Source: G965230615 sp965230615 | Lineage (GTDB): Bacteria; Pseudomonadota; Gammaproteobacteria; HTCC5015 | Length of the DNA: 64,000 nt | Direction of reading: 5' to 3' | NCBI GenBank assembly: GCA_965230615.1 | Contig: OZ246012.1 | Coordinates: 1,736,001 to 1,800,000, forward strand | Shown: positions 56,325-63,834 of the stretch, piece after piece | Layout of the letters: every line of letters starts with the position of its first letter | How positions within the stretch are numbered: position 1 is the first letter of the stretch | Translations under genes and position numbers: made by a program | Notes under the pieces: model-generated | Seen by the model: only the letters and a program-made list of their open reading frames with translations | Database searches by the model: none | Told to the model about the DNA's origin: nothing

Positions 56325-56823
56325 TAATTCTCCTCCTCAAATATGAAATACGATTACTGCCTGTTGATAAACAGGCAAGCGATTAATCAAACCAAGTGTA
56401 TTTACTTATGATGTTTTCACTTAATCGACGAGGGATTTACACTACTAGAAAACGGTATGAGATGAAAACACAAAACAGAAATTAGTGCGCACAATCACAA
56501 AGAAATTTTTACAACGATACTTTTTAAAACTAACTGCATACTGACGATTCATAACTCACTGTAATCTTAATACGGAAATATACCGGCAGCATTATTTTTT
56601 AGTCCGAATAATGGTAAATTAGAGACATCCATAATCTTTATACTGTTAGCTATATAGATGAACCTATAAAGTATAGCGCTGTTACACTATAGGCTTTATA
56701 GACTCATTAAATCATGCCTGTCATCATTTATTTCATCTCAAAAACGCTATAATTCTTTGTATTTCAACAGCTCCCACCCTGCATCGCTGGTCTTATTTAC
56801 ATTAAAAAGGAATCACTCTATTC
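56325..56823. other. AT-rich non-coding region
   Basis: About 500 bases upstream of the SOD-like gene. It should hold that gene's promoter. No gene, hairpin or repeat was recognised. Confidence 0.35.
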
Positions 56824-56946
56824 ATGGCCTACGTATACATGGAACTCAAACCCCGGGTTCATCTGCCACAGGGCGGGGCATAAGATTTTGGTACTCGGTT
56901 TAAACATGATCGTGAAGAGTTGCAATTAACTCATATATTAGCGTAA
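56824..56946 (+). pseudogene. Tiny ORF with in-frame stop
   Basis: ATG with an AAGGAAT site upstream encodes MAYVYMELKPRVHLPQGGA, then TAA, and the same frame continues for 20 more codons (DFGTRF ... THILA) to a second stop. Both halves look protein-like. It may be a broken small gene or the remnant of a longer one. It overlaps the 3' end of the minus-strand gene at 56931. Confidence 0.25.
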
Positions 56947-57497
56947 TAGTTTTCATGCCCATCAAAGCTGTCTTTCGGCTCTAGATAACGCTCAATTTCA
57001 AAAGGGCCCTGTAGATTCTCAAAAAGCAAATCGTCTAATCCGTATATACTTGGTGACCAACAGTACTCAACCCCATCAGAGTCAAAGTTGCTATACAAAC
57101 AATATTGCGCTATTTTCAATTCGCCCGAAGATTCGATAATAAATAATGCACCAACAAGTCGTCGCTGAGTAGGTCTGGGATTGGCAGAAGAGCAATAAGC
57201 GACGAACACGTCACCGTGATTCGGGTGACGATAGGCACTTATTTTAAAAAGAAAGCGAGGCAAAACATCAAGTGCATTCTTAAAACGTTCATAAAACTCA
57301 TTATCTTCCGCTTTTGTTAAACAGCTGAGGCTTATTTTCCCGCTCAAATTCACAATTGAAAACGAATAAAAATTCTCTATTTTCTTGTTGAGTTGATCTA
57401 GATTTGATACTTTATAATAAGCGGTGTATGCATCCGCCTCTGCTACAAAGCATCGCTCGACAAAATCTTTAACATTCTTTAGGTTATTTTCACTCAT
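56931..57497 (-). CDS. Hypothetical protein, 188 aa
   Basis: A soluble acidic protein of 188 residues, without signal or membrane segment. The middle (FLFKISAYRHPNHGDVFVAYC, in part) looks like a mixed alpha/beta domain. It is on the same strand as the cassette genes to its right, but I see no attC-like palindrome on either side, so cassette origin is only possible. No family recognised. Confidence 0.55.
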   Translation of the reverse strand: MSENNLKNVKDFVERCFVAEADAYTAYYKVSNLDQLNKKIENFYSFSIVNLSGKISLSCLTKAEDNEFYERFKNALDVLPRFLFKISAYRHPNHGDVFVAYCSSANPRPTQRRLVGALFIIESSGELKIAQYCLYSNFDSDGVEYCWSPSIYGLDDLLFENLQGPFEIERYLEPKDSFDGHENYYANI

Positions 57498-57931
57498 TGC
57501 TATTTCCCCTCAAAATACCCATCATTTCTCAATAAACCAATTTTAATCAATGGAACCAGACACCATTGACCTTAAAGGCTTGAGCAAACGATTTATTATA
57601 TAAATACAAAATTTTAAGTTACTTTGGGTATACGTAAATACTTGCTTAACGGTTGCAGATTCTAATGGGTGTGAAATGAAATAAGATACATTATTCACAT
57701 GTCAAATATAATAAATAACCCAAGCGTAAAATCTTTTACTCAACTTTTTAGCAGCGCCTATTGATTAGATAGTGATAAGATTTGTAAAACTGAACGTTGG
57801 TCGAGCCGCATGAAGAAAAGGAATATTCCGCTTCTGTGATTATCGGGGTTAAGTTCACATTTCTCACTAGATCACAAAATCATGAGGACTATAATTAATT
57901 TAATTTGGACCAGCCCCCAAATACCAGGTGA
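57498..57931. other. Non-coding gap
   Basis: About 430 AT-rich bases between two minus-strand genes. I looked for an attC-like palindrome and did not find one. No reading frame or terminator stands out. Confidence 0.35.
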
Positions 57932-58243
57932 TTATACATCTATTGCACCCGACTCGATGTTATACGATTTAAATACCCTTTCATTAAGGCCGTATTCTTT
58001 CGCAATTTTTCTCCAAGGTTCAATATGAGGAGCAACTAAATGTTTTTCTAAGGATTCGCGGTTTGGCCATAACTCAGAAAAACGAATGACACCTGGATCG
58101 AATGGGTCCTCGGCCACATCGTATGAAATACAACCATCATTTTGATACGTTTTATCTACCAAAACTTTTAAATGCGGTAGAACTTTTTCAATTTGATCGG
58201 GAGGAAATCTTAATGTTCCAAAAACTGCAACTTTAGCTTCCAT
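57932..58243 (-). CDS. Putative quinol/antibiotic biosynthesis monooxygenase (ABM)
   Basis: A 103-residue protein with the small ferredoxin-like ABM fold: VAVFGTLRFPPDQIEKVLPHL, in part, then NDGCISYDVAEDPFDPGVIRFSELW and HLVAPHIEPW. These patterns match YgiN-like monooxygenases, which oxidise quinols without a cofactor. It is the first gene left of the attC sites and lacks an attC of its own downstream, so it may be the last cassette of the array with a lost site. Confidence 0.75.
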   Translation of the reverse strand: MEAKVAVFGTLRFPPDQIEKVLPHLKVLVDKTYQNDGCISYDVAEDPFDPGVIRFSELWPNRESLEKHLVAPHIEPWRKIAKEYGLNERVFKSYNIESGAIDV

Positions 58244-58271
58244 ATTTAATCCTTATTAGTTCCAACTTTTC

Positions 58272-58320
58272 ACCTAACGCCCCAAGCCAGCTTCGCTTGC
58301 GCTTGAACAGTTTGTTATGC
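58272..58320 (-). other. attC-like site 1
   Basis: ACCTAAC at the left and GTTATGC at the right enclose a 35-base imperfect palindrome (CAAGC ... GCTTG). It follows the tRNA-Cys unit in the direction of reading. Confidence 0.6.
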
Positions 58321-58368
58321 GTTTACGATCAAGATACAAAAATTGGGACACTCACACCACAGGTAAAT

Positions 58369-58443
58369 TGGAGGCCAGGACCGGATTCGAACCGGTGAAA
58401 AACGGATTTGCAATCCGCTGCATTTCCTCTCTGCCACCTAGCC
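58369..58443 (-). tRNA. tRNA-Cys (GCA) within the cassette array
   Basis: A 75-base cloverleaf with CCA encoded. The acceptor pair is GGCTAGG/CCTGGCC (one G-U), the anticodon stem CGGAT/ATCCG encloses TGCAA giving GCA, and the T stem ACCGG/CCGGT carries TTCGAAT. All stems pair, so it looks functional. It lies between attC-like sites, in the same orientation as the cassette genes. A terminator-like hairpin lies only 4 bases upstream of its 5' end, which is odd for an expressed gene. Confidence 0.93.
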
Positions 58444-58447
58444 ATAA

Positions 58448-58482
58448 AAAAACCTCGGGAGCTTACGCCAACCGAGGTTTTT
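58448..58482. terminator. Strong terminator-like hairpin next to tRNA-Cys
   Basis: AAAAACCTCGG and CCGAGGTTTTT form a perfect 11-bp stem with A and T runs on both sides, so it can stop transcription in both directions. On the minus strand it lies just before the tRNA. Confidence 0.8.
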
Positions 58483-58763
58483 AAAAACCAGATGGAGGCG
58501 CAAGCGCCTCGTTACTTTTTTATCGAAGCGCAAAAAAATAACTGCTATAACAACAACAGAGCATTTTAATTTTTGTGTTAAGTGCGAAATTCATAAAAGT
58601 AACCTTATTAATGATGAAGAAAGATTAATACTCTTTTGAAGGATTTGCAACACCCAGGAGGGAATAATTACACGATTTTTTTGACGCATAGCGCCACTGT
58701 AAAGGGCGAGCGCCGCCAGAAGCGAGTCCTTGCGGCGTAGCCGCAGTTGCGTTAACAGTTTTG
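58483..58763. other. Gene-free stretch between tRNA-Cys and the next cassette
   Basis: About 280 bases. It has a small GAGGCG/CGCCTC hairpin followed by a T run (58495-58525) and the bulk of attC-like site 2. No reading frame is credible, so this may be a non-coding or emptied cassette. Confidence 0.4.
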
Positions 58764-58769
58764 TTATGT
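58686..58769 (-). other. attC-like site 2 (degenerate)
   Basis: GTTATGT at the right and GCATAGC at the left (AGC in place of the AAC core) enclose a GC-rich imperfect palindrome containing GCGCCGC and GCGGCG. The right box overlaps the stop of the cassette gene at 58764. The altered core may have inactivated the site. Confidence 0.5.
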
Positions 58770-59126
58770 ATTTTGCGCGAAACCAATGGATAAAACCTCT
58801 AATTGGCCAATACCGTTGAAATTAAAACGGAAATGCCTGATATTTTCATTTTCAGCAACTACACCTTGCTTCAAATATTCTTCTAACCATTTTGAATTCG
58901 ATATTTCGTAGCAACAGTCATCCCTCTCATTTTCTAGAAAGGATTCACATTCCTGCCATTTGAAGGCCACTGTCTCATGAAAACAGACTTCGACCATTAC
59001 TTCTCTCCAATCTTCGTATTTAAGTGTAAGCAAGCCTCCATCTTTAATAAGCGAAGGATACTCAGCATCAGCCGTCGAAAATTTTGTTTCTAGTGATTTA
59101 GCTTCTTCCATATCTAATTCATACAT
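58764..59126 (-). CDS. Cassette protein, 120 aa, unknown
   Basis: An acidic soluble protein of 120 residues with three or four cysteines (CFHETV, QECES, DDCCYE). No signal peptide. It reads like the small orphan proteins common in integron cassettes, some of which act as immunity or stress proteins. No family recognised. attC-like sites flank it on both sides. Confidence 0.6.
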   Translation of the reverse strand: MYELDMEEAKSLETKFSTADAEYPSLIKDGGLLTLKYEDWREVMVEVCFHETVAFKWQECESFLENERDDCCYEISNSKWLEEYLKQGVVAENENIRHFRFNFNGIGQLEVLSIGFAQNT

Positions 59127-59187
59127 AATGCCAGCTTAGCAGGCGAGCCACGGAGTGTCGAGTCTGCTGCTGAAGCGCTTGTTATAC
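59123..59187 (-). other. attC-like site 3
   Basis: ACATAAT and GTTATAC bound a 50-base imperfect palindrome (GCTTAGCAG ... CTGCTGAAGC). The left box overlaps the start codon of the gene at 58764-59126, and the right box overlaps the stop of the gene at 59182. Confidence 0.5.
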
Positions 59188-59589
59188 GCCATTTAGTTTA
59201 CCTAATACCTTTAAGACTAAATAGCCGGTTGAATTACCAGCCCCTTTCAATCTCTCTGAAGTGTCTACTTTCTCTGTCACTTCTTCCCAAATATAAAGTT
59301 TAACTATTTCAGTACGATCTTTAGAAAAATCAGCTTCAAACTCGAAAAACCGTCCGTCCTCCGATATCACTATACCCTCATCGGTGCTGCAACCAGGAAA
59401 GTCCTGCTCATAGTTTTGAAGAATGCATTTTTTAGATTCAATACCCTTGTTTTCGATCAATTCTTCTAAAGCTAGAGGCAACCCCTTCTCTCTCCAATAA
59501 CGAGCTTCCTTTTCAATACCGTGCTCTGAAAGCGCATTTTGCTCTTGCACATTCAGCTGACGCTTTTTCTTTAACCTATCTATATCCAT
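59182..59589 (-). CDS. Cassette protein, 135 aa, unknown
   Basis: About 135 residues: a charged helical N-terminus (DIDRLKKKRQLNVQEQNALSE, in part), then an alpha/beta part (EGIVISEDGRFFEFEADF). I set the start at 59589, because the upstream in-frame ATG at 59616 lies inside attC-like site 4. No signal or membrane segment. No family recognised. Confidence 0.6.
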   Translation of the reverse strand: MDIDRLKKKRQLNVQEQNALSEHGIEKEARYWREKGLPLALEELIENKGIESKKCILQNYEQDFPGCSTDEGIVISEDGRFFEFEADFSKDRTEIVKLYIWEEVTEKVDTSERLKGAGNSTGYLVLKVLGKLNGV

Positions 59590-59592
59590 GGC

Positions 59593-59706
59593 GTATAACG
59601 CCTTTGTAACGGGCATTTTTTGTGTAGTGTAGTTTTGCGGTAAAGTGGCAAAGCCACCGCAAAACGGGGCGTAGCAAAAAATGTCCTGTTGACAAATTTG
59701 TTAGGC
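59593..59706 (-). other. attC-like site 4 (114 bp)
   Basis: GTATAAC at the left and GTTAGGC (a full GTTRRRY match) at the right enclose a long imperfect palindrome: GCATTTTTT pairs with AAAAAATGT, and TTTTGCGG with CCGCAAAA. It is the same length and plan as site 9. Confidence 0.8.
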
Positions 59707-60300
59707 ATTTTTAACAACCCCATTATGCCATTTAGGATAGCTAACATGTTTTCTCAGAACATCCGCAAACATAAACTCTGTGTAGCGCGTCGGAGGACCC
59801 TTCGGGTGAATACTAGGGTACATCATCGCGTGGTCAGCAAAGTATGCAGCATTTAATAGAACATCTCTGGCATTAGTGATTTCCATTGTCTCTTTAGCAT
59901 TTATCATTTTGTTGATTTTTTTCTGAGGAATAGACTCTACGTCTTTACACCACACTGCTATCTTGTCTGGATTAGAATTGTATTCGATAAAAAATGCTGC
60001 GCCTTCTGTGTGCCAATTGTACTCGCTTACGGCATCCCAAGAGACTTTCCCAGATGCAAATTCCTGTGCTAATTCAATTCCCTTACGACTTTCTTCCTGT
60101 GGCAGCAAATCCCAAATATTACTACATGATTCTAGATAAAATTGATAAAGTGGTAATTCATACTTTAGATATTCTTTCCAGTTTTCCTTGGGTGGATAAC
60201 TTATAAACTTTTCTCTTATCGATAAATATGGTTCCTGTTCCCACAAGAATTCGATCATCGATTTTACGTCATCACATACTTCCCATTCATTTTTTGTCAT
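59701..60300 (-). CDS. Cassette protein, 199 aa, unknown
   Basis: A Trp- and Tyr-rich soluble protein of 199 residues (NEWEVCDDVKSMIEFLWEQEP, in part; IHPKGPPTRYTEFMFADVL). No signal peptide. The ATG is followed by a normal reading frame, and the stop lies in attC-like site 4, so the gene fills its cassette. I recognise no family. Confidence 0.65.
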   Translation of the reverse strand: MTKNEWEVCDDVKSMIEFLWEQEPYLSIREKFISYPPKENWKEYLKYELPLYQFYLESCSNIWDLLPQEESRKGIELAQEFASGKVSWDAVSEYNWHTEGAAFFIEYNSNPDKIAVWCKDVESIPQKKINKMINAKETMEITNARDVLLNAAYFADHAMMYPSIHPKGPPTRYTEFMFADVLRKHVSYPKWHNGVVKNA

Positions 60301-60317
60301 ACGTGCTTCTGATATTT

Positions 60318-60373
60318 GCCTAACGCCTCAATCAGCCGACGCTTTAGCGGTCGGCTGCATTGACTTGTTAAGT
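60318..60373 (-). other. attC-like site 5 (56 bp)
   Basis: GCCTAAC and GTTAAGT match RYYYAAC and GTTRRRY fully. Between them GCCGACGC and GCGGTCGGC form the imperfect arms. The stop codon of the next gene lies inside the site. Confidence 0.85.
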
Positions 60374-61080
60374 GCGATTTCGTGTGGGAACGGAATTCTA
60401 GTTGATACAGCCCACTTTTTGCCATTGATTTTTACAGCACCCTTTTCGTTGCGAGTGGCAATAAACTTCTTGAACTCATCATAATGGTTAAAAGGCAAGT
60501 ATATGCTAAAAGAATCACCGCGTTTTTTAGTACTATTTGACTTAGTGTCAGGCCAGTTATTAGGCCATATAATGGATTTTTCTGGAGCATATTCATATGG
60601 CCAAATCATTACTTCAATATGGCTTGGATTCCAATCTTCAGAGTCTGATTTACTATAGCTAGTAAAATAATCGAATTTAGCTAAAAACTCCTTCGGAGCT
60701 TTCTTCCGGACTTCTTCTTGTTTTCGGAGATTCCCATAAACGCTGATTTTCTTAAAGTCGCCACTAGATTTGAAAGCAAGAATCTGCGTTGGTTGATCGG
60801 TCCAATCAGAGAGCGTGTACTCACCTTCTAAAACAGTTAACTTTTGAACTTCTGACAACTCAGCCTGCACAACGCTAGGATTTAACAAGATGCTTTGATA
60901 TTTTTTTTGTTCGGCATTCCAGAATATTACTTTTCCTTCAGAATAAAGGATAAATGTAGGTGAGTCAGATCCTATGACCATACGCCAAGGGTCATATTCA
61001 TATAATGATATTAGAATTTCATCAGCTCGTGCTAATGAAGCTGATAAAAGTAAAACTATAAGTAAAAATAGATTCTTCAT
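60328..61080 (-). CDS. Secreted cassette protein, 250 aa, unknown
   Basis: About 250 residues. A signal peptide (MKNLFLLIVLLLSASLARAD) gives the start at 61080; the upstream ATG at 61092 is next to attC-like site 6. The mature protein is mixed alpha/beta and Trp-rich, without cysteines. Its last nine residues (QPTAKASAD) are encoded by attC-like site 5, a known hallmark of cassette genes that read into the recombination site. Periplasmic; function unknown. Confidence 0.7.
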   Translation of the reverse strand: MKNLFLLIVLLLSASLARADEILISLYEYDPWRMVIGSDSPTFILYSEGKVIFWNAEQKKYQSILLNPSVVQAELSEVQKLTVLEGEYTLSDWTDQPTQILAFKSSGDFKKISVYGNLRKQEEVRKKAPKEFLAKFDYFTSYSKSDSEDWNPSHIEVMIWPYEYAPEKSIIWPNNWPDTKSNSTKKRGDSFSIYLPFNHYDEFKKFIATRNEKGAVKINGKKWAVSTRIPFPHEIALNKSMQPTAKASAD

Positions 61081-61090
61081 ATTATTTAGC

Positions 61091-61157
61091 ACTTAACGTT
61101 GCAATTAGCCGGCGAGGCGCCAATATGCGCCGAGTCGGCTAGATGGCTTTGTTAATG
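61091..61157 (-). other. attC-like site 6 (67 bp)
   Basis: ACTTAAC matches RYYYAAC; the right box GTTAATG is one base off. The arms AGCCGGCGAGGCGC and GCGCCGAGTCGGCT pair imperfectly, which is typical of attC. Confidence 0.75.
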
Positions 61158-61510
61158 GTTTTAATTTCAAATTCATAAACATACAAATAATCTTGCACCC
61201 CATCATTAATAAGGTCACTGTCTACTTGAAATCTCGACTTACTAATCGCTTTTTCAATTTTTTTCCGATCTAGCCATTCCGGATGCACTTCTATAACCGT
61301 GTACTTAGTTACCTTACCCATACCACTCAAATTGAGCAATGCCTTTACCTCAGCTTTTTTAATGTTTTCATCCTTAACGCCTTTAAACTTTGGCTCAATA
61401 AATGATACCAAGTTTGGAATTAAATGCGGTTTTTCAGGTCCAGGATTGTAGCAAGCCAACGAAATTGGTGCCGCAAACACCCAGACTAATAAAATTGACA
61501 ATTTCTTCAT
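61139..61510 (-). CDS. Secreted cassette protein, 123 aa, TonB-C-like fold possible
   Basis: A 123-residue protein with a signal peptide (KKLSILLVWVFAAPISLACY). The cysteine at the end of it (SLAC) could also make it a lipoprotein. The mature part (KAEVKALLNLSGMGKVTKY, then VIEVHPEWLDRKKIEKAISKSRF, in part) recalls the TonB C-terminal fold, but the match is weak. Between attC-like sites 6 and 7. Confidence 0.6.
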   Translation of the reverse strand: MKKLSILLVWVFAAPISLACYNPGPEKPHLIPNLVSFIEPKFKGVKDENIKKAEVKALLNLSGMGKVTKYTVIEVHPEWLDRKKIEKAISKSRFQVDSDLINDGVQDYLYVYEFEIKTINKAI

Positions 61511-61518
61511 ATAAATAC

Positions 61519-61594
61519 CATTAACGCCTAAAGCAGCGGCCGAGCGAAGCGAGGTCCAGCCCCGAAGGAGCGCCGCTGGCTTTGATTGTTATAA
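61519..61594 (-). other. attC-like site 7 (76 bp)
   Basis: CATTAAC and GTTATAA bound an imperfect palindrome: GCAGCGGC pairs with GCCGCTGGC, with GAGCGAAGCGAGG in the loop region. It is placed after the 178-residue cassette gene in the reading direction. Confidence 0.7.
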
Positions 61595-61600
61595 GTCATT

Positions 61601-62134
61601 CTATGGGTATTCAAAACCATATTTAAACTCAACTAATTTATTGTCTTTAAATCTGTATTGACCATAATAAATTGGCATGTTGTATTCTTCTAGCAAGTAT
61701 TCATTATCCTCTATCCTATAATAGACTGCCTCATTTTCAGTCTTTGCTGGTCTCCCGAGAAGCGATATAAGTTCTTCAACTGAAATCCCCAACCGAACAC
61801 CTTTGCTAGTTTCAAATTTTTCGATGCGTTCTGGATATTCCGGAAGATTTGCTTTCTCAGAAGAGTGTTGTATCTCTATTTCTGCAACGCTATATTTAGT
61901 CGAACCTGGATGAATAGACAACACAATTGTTTCTGAACCCGCAGGATTCATGAAGCAGTAGCCAAATTCAAATGAAGCACCGCACTCTGCGTTTGACTCA
62001 GCTAAGATACGCTTTCCAGATTTACTGCTTTCAAGCTCTAAACCATTAACTCCTGAATCAAAAAACGAGGGCGCTTCCGCCGCGAATACGCACCGGGAGA
62101 AAACTAAAATTAAAAATAGTATTCGTATATTCAT
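61601..62134 (-). CDS. Secreted cassette protein, 177 aa, unknown
   Basis: About 177 residues with a signal peptide (NIRILFLILVFSRCVFAAEAP). I set the start at 62134, because the frame upstream of it is attC-like site 8. Two cysteines (CGASFEFGYC) could form a disulfide in the periplasm. The C-terminal part (GISVEELISLLGRP) resembles an SmpA/OmlA-like helix-strand pattern, only weakly. No family assigned. Confidence 0.65.
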   Translation of the reverse strand: MNIRILFLILVFSRCVFAAEAPSFFDSGVNGLELESSKSGKRILAESNAECGASFEFGYCFMNPAGSETIVLSIHPGSTKYSVAEIEIQHSSEKANLPEYPERIEKFETSKGVRLGISVEELISLLGRPAKTENEAVYYRIEDNEYLLEEYNMPIYYGQYRFKDNKLVEFKYGFEYP

Positions 62135-62142
62135 TCGATTAC

Positions 62143-62226
62143 TTATAACGCCGCCAGCAAAGGCGAGCAATTTGTTGCGAGTCCAGTGCAAGCTCGCTTG
62201 CACGATTTTGCCTGGCCTTGTTAAAA
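62143..62226 (-). other. attC-like site 8 (84 bp)
   Basis: TTATAAC and GTTAAAA bound a GC-rich imperfect palindrome (GCCGCCAGCAAAGGCGAGC ... GCCTGGCC), with an inner GCAAGC/GCTTGC hairpin. Confidence 0.75.
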
Positions 62227-62595
62227 GTTTTCTTGCTCATAACCTGGATCTTCAAATGAGATAAAGCAACCAGAAGATACTTCTTCGTAGGTGCAAAAAG
62301 TCCCGTCATAGCAATAGTTGCCATATGAGTGAGACTTATGAATTTTGATAGCCTCATTTTTAGGGTCTTGAATCATTGGCCTCGCTGACAAGGATATGAG
62401 AACGATATCTCTCTCATTATTTCTCAGGATTTGTTCTAGCTCGTTGCCAGCTGCAATTTCTGATATGACTATCTCTCTTAAGGTTACAGGTAACTCGCCC
62501 CACCATTTTTGGGCGACAATATCCGAGAACCCATTACCATTCCATTCTGGGTTTTCAATGTATTGCGTACCTTTAATTTCTAGCACGTTACTCAT
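62221..62595 (-). CDS. Cassette protein, 124 aa, unknown
   Basis: A soluble acidic protein of 124 residues (GTQYIENPEWNGNGFSDIVAQ, in part; CYDGTFCTYEEVSSGCF) with four cysteines in the C-terminal part. No signal peptide. Its stop codon overlaps attC-like site 8. No family recognised. Confidence 0.6.
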   Translation of the reverse strand: MSNVLEIKGTQYIENPEWNGNGFSDIVAQKWWGELPVTLREIVISEIAAGNELEQILRNNERDIVLISLSARPMIQDPKNEAIKIHKSHSYGNYCYDGTFCTYEEVSSGCFISFEDPGYEQENF

Positions 62596-62598
62596 GAC

Positions 62599-62712
62599 TT
62601 TTAACGCCGCTGTAATGGGAATTGTTTACGGAGTGGCGCTTTGGGGTAAAGTGGCGCAGCCACCCCAAAGCTCCGCGGAGTAAACAATTTCCTATTGACG
62701 GCCTTGTTAAAT
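62599..62712 (-). other. attC-like site 9 (114 bp)
   Basis: TTTTAAC and GTTAAAT (a full GTTRRRY match) enclose a long imperfect palindrome: AATTGTTTACGGAG pairs with CTCCGCGGAGTAAACAATT, in part, and GCTTTGGGGT with ACCCCAAAGC. Its length and structure are nearly those of site 4. Confidence 0.85.
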
Positions 62713-63117
62713 TTATCTTCCATTTCCGAACGCATGCCACATTGCTTGGCAGGTAACATAACCGTTTGGCCTGCCACCTTTCCAGCCGCCAGGCACCCCC
62801 GCTTTTATTGAATCATTTGCTCGATATTCTGTGTTGCCATTGTAGATTGCATCGGCAATTTCGGCTCTTAAGATGTCTAAAAACTCTTGAGAAATATTGT
62901 GCCTCTCGAGTGTATTTACCGACTCTTCATGCCTGTACAGTGCAATGGCATAAGGAATGTATTGCATACTCAACTTCAACACTTCAGCTGTCGTTTCAAT
63001 TTGCATTACGGTGTATTGATCGGACATACCGTACCTTCCTGGTAAGGCGGGACCGAGTTTCTGCAAGTAGCTTTGGAACGCCTTTTTGAGCTTGTATCGT
63101 TTTATGAAGTTGATCAT
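62713..63117 (-). CDS. Cassette protein, 134 aa, unknown
   Basis: A 134-residue basic, mostly helical protein (FIKRYKLKKAFQSYLQKLGP; then YVTCQAMWHAFGNGR at the end). It is the right-most gene of the array, so it would be the first cassette after an attI site, but no attI or integrase follows. No signal peptide. I do not recognise the family with confidence. Confidence 0.6.
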   Translation of the reverse strand: MINFIKRYKLKKAFQSYLQKLGPALPGRYGMSDQYTVMQIETTAEVLKLSMQYIPYAIALYRHEESVNTLERHNISQEFLDILRAEIADAIYNGNTEYRANDSIKAGVPGGWKGGRPNGYVTCQAMWHAFGNGR

Positions 63118-63145
63118 GTTCGTAAATTTAACTAGATATATACAA

Positions 63146-63289
63146 CATAAGTTCTGTTAATTGATAATAAAAACATTTGCCTGTTAATCTCCATAATAGC
63201 CATCACTTTTTTAACAGTTTCAATGACTTACGTTTTTAACCGGGGAGTTATACAACCAAGGTGGCTATTATCAATTAACACAACTTATG
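63146..63289. repeat. 144-bp element with 23-bp inverted ends
   Basis: The ends match as reverse complements at 22 of 23 positions (CATAAGTTCTG... and ...AACTTATG). A second inner pair, ATAATAGCCA and TGGCTATTAT, overlaps the right arm. No coding capacity and no clear target-site duplication. It could be a MITE-like element or a folded regulatory region. Confidence 0.5.
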
Positions 63290-63575
63290 CGATGTTAATC
63301 GATTGCCGCTATTAAAAAATTTAATATTTTCAATCCGTTAGATTTTAGCCCGGTTTTTTATACAACTTATGTTCTGCTATATGATAAACAGAACCTTTCT
63401 TATTTGACAAGCACTGGATTGCCTTTGTTGCGAGAGCTAATAAACAGCCTGTTTCCCACCGTCATTAGTCAGGCGCACTTTACCTTGGTAAACCATTGAT
63501 ATAAAAAGCCTTTTGCTCATTTCCATAAAATACTTGCATTACGATACTGTGCATCACACAGTATACCGGCAAGTC

Positions 63576-63645
63576 TGGCGGCAAGTCTGGGACAGGCGTA
63601 AACCTCACCCTGGCGGCAAGTCTGGGACAGGCGTAAACCTCACCC
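63576..63645. repeat. 35-bp perfect tandem duplication
   Basis: A unit starting TGGCGGCAAGTCTGGGAC and ending CCTCACCC occurs twice in a row. Its inner 14-mer AGTCTGGGACAGGC also occurs at 4271-4284 beside CRISPR array 1, so it belongs to a dispersed family. Confidence 0.75.
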
Positions 63646-63834
63646 CCACACTTAACGCTATCGATACCCTGCAGGCAGTACTGCTGATTGGCAGCAAAAC
63701 CGGCAAAAATCGCCGATCTTCTGGGAAATTGACGACAAACCGTCAATACGGCCGCTTTCTAGCCAATATCCACAGTGGATTCAAAGCTGAATATCTACTA
63801 TTATTAACGGTTTTTTTCACGGAGAATTAACACT

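Larger units (their letters stand above)
63118..63834. other. Non-coding region where attI/intI would be expected
   Basis: About 700 bases between the last cassette gene and purE. No integrase reading frame is present. It holds a 144-bp palindromic element, a GTTCTG/CAGAAC hairpin at 63371-63394, and a 35-bp tandem duplication. The two overlapping reading frames of 88 and 105 codons at 63480-63830 run in opposite directions over the duplication and look like chance. Confidence 0.55.

Noticed and set aside
57498..57931. A tenth attC site between the ABM and 188-residue genes
   Set aside because: No paired boxes or GC-rich palindrome could be found.
63480..63830. Overlapping opposite reading frames of 88 and 105 codons
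   Set aside because: They span a tandem duplication, lack ribosome sites and family features, and lie just before purE.
63118..63834. An integron integrase and attI beside the cassette array
   Set aside because: No tyrosine-recombinase frame or motif is present in either direction.
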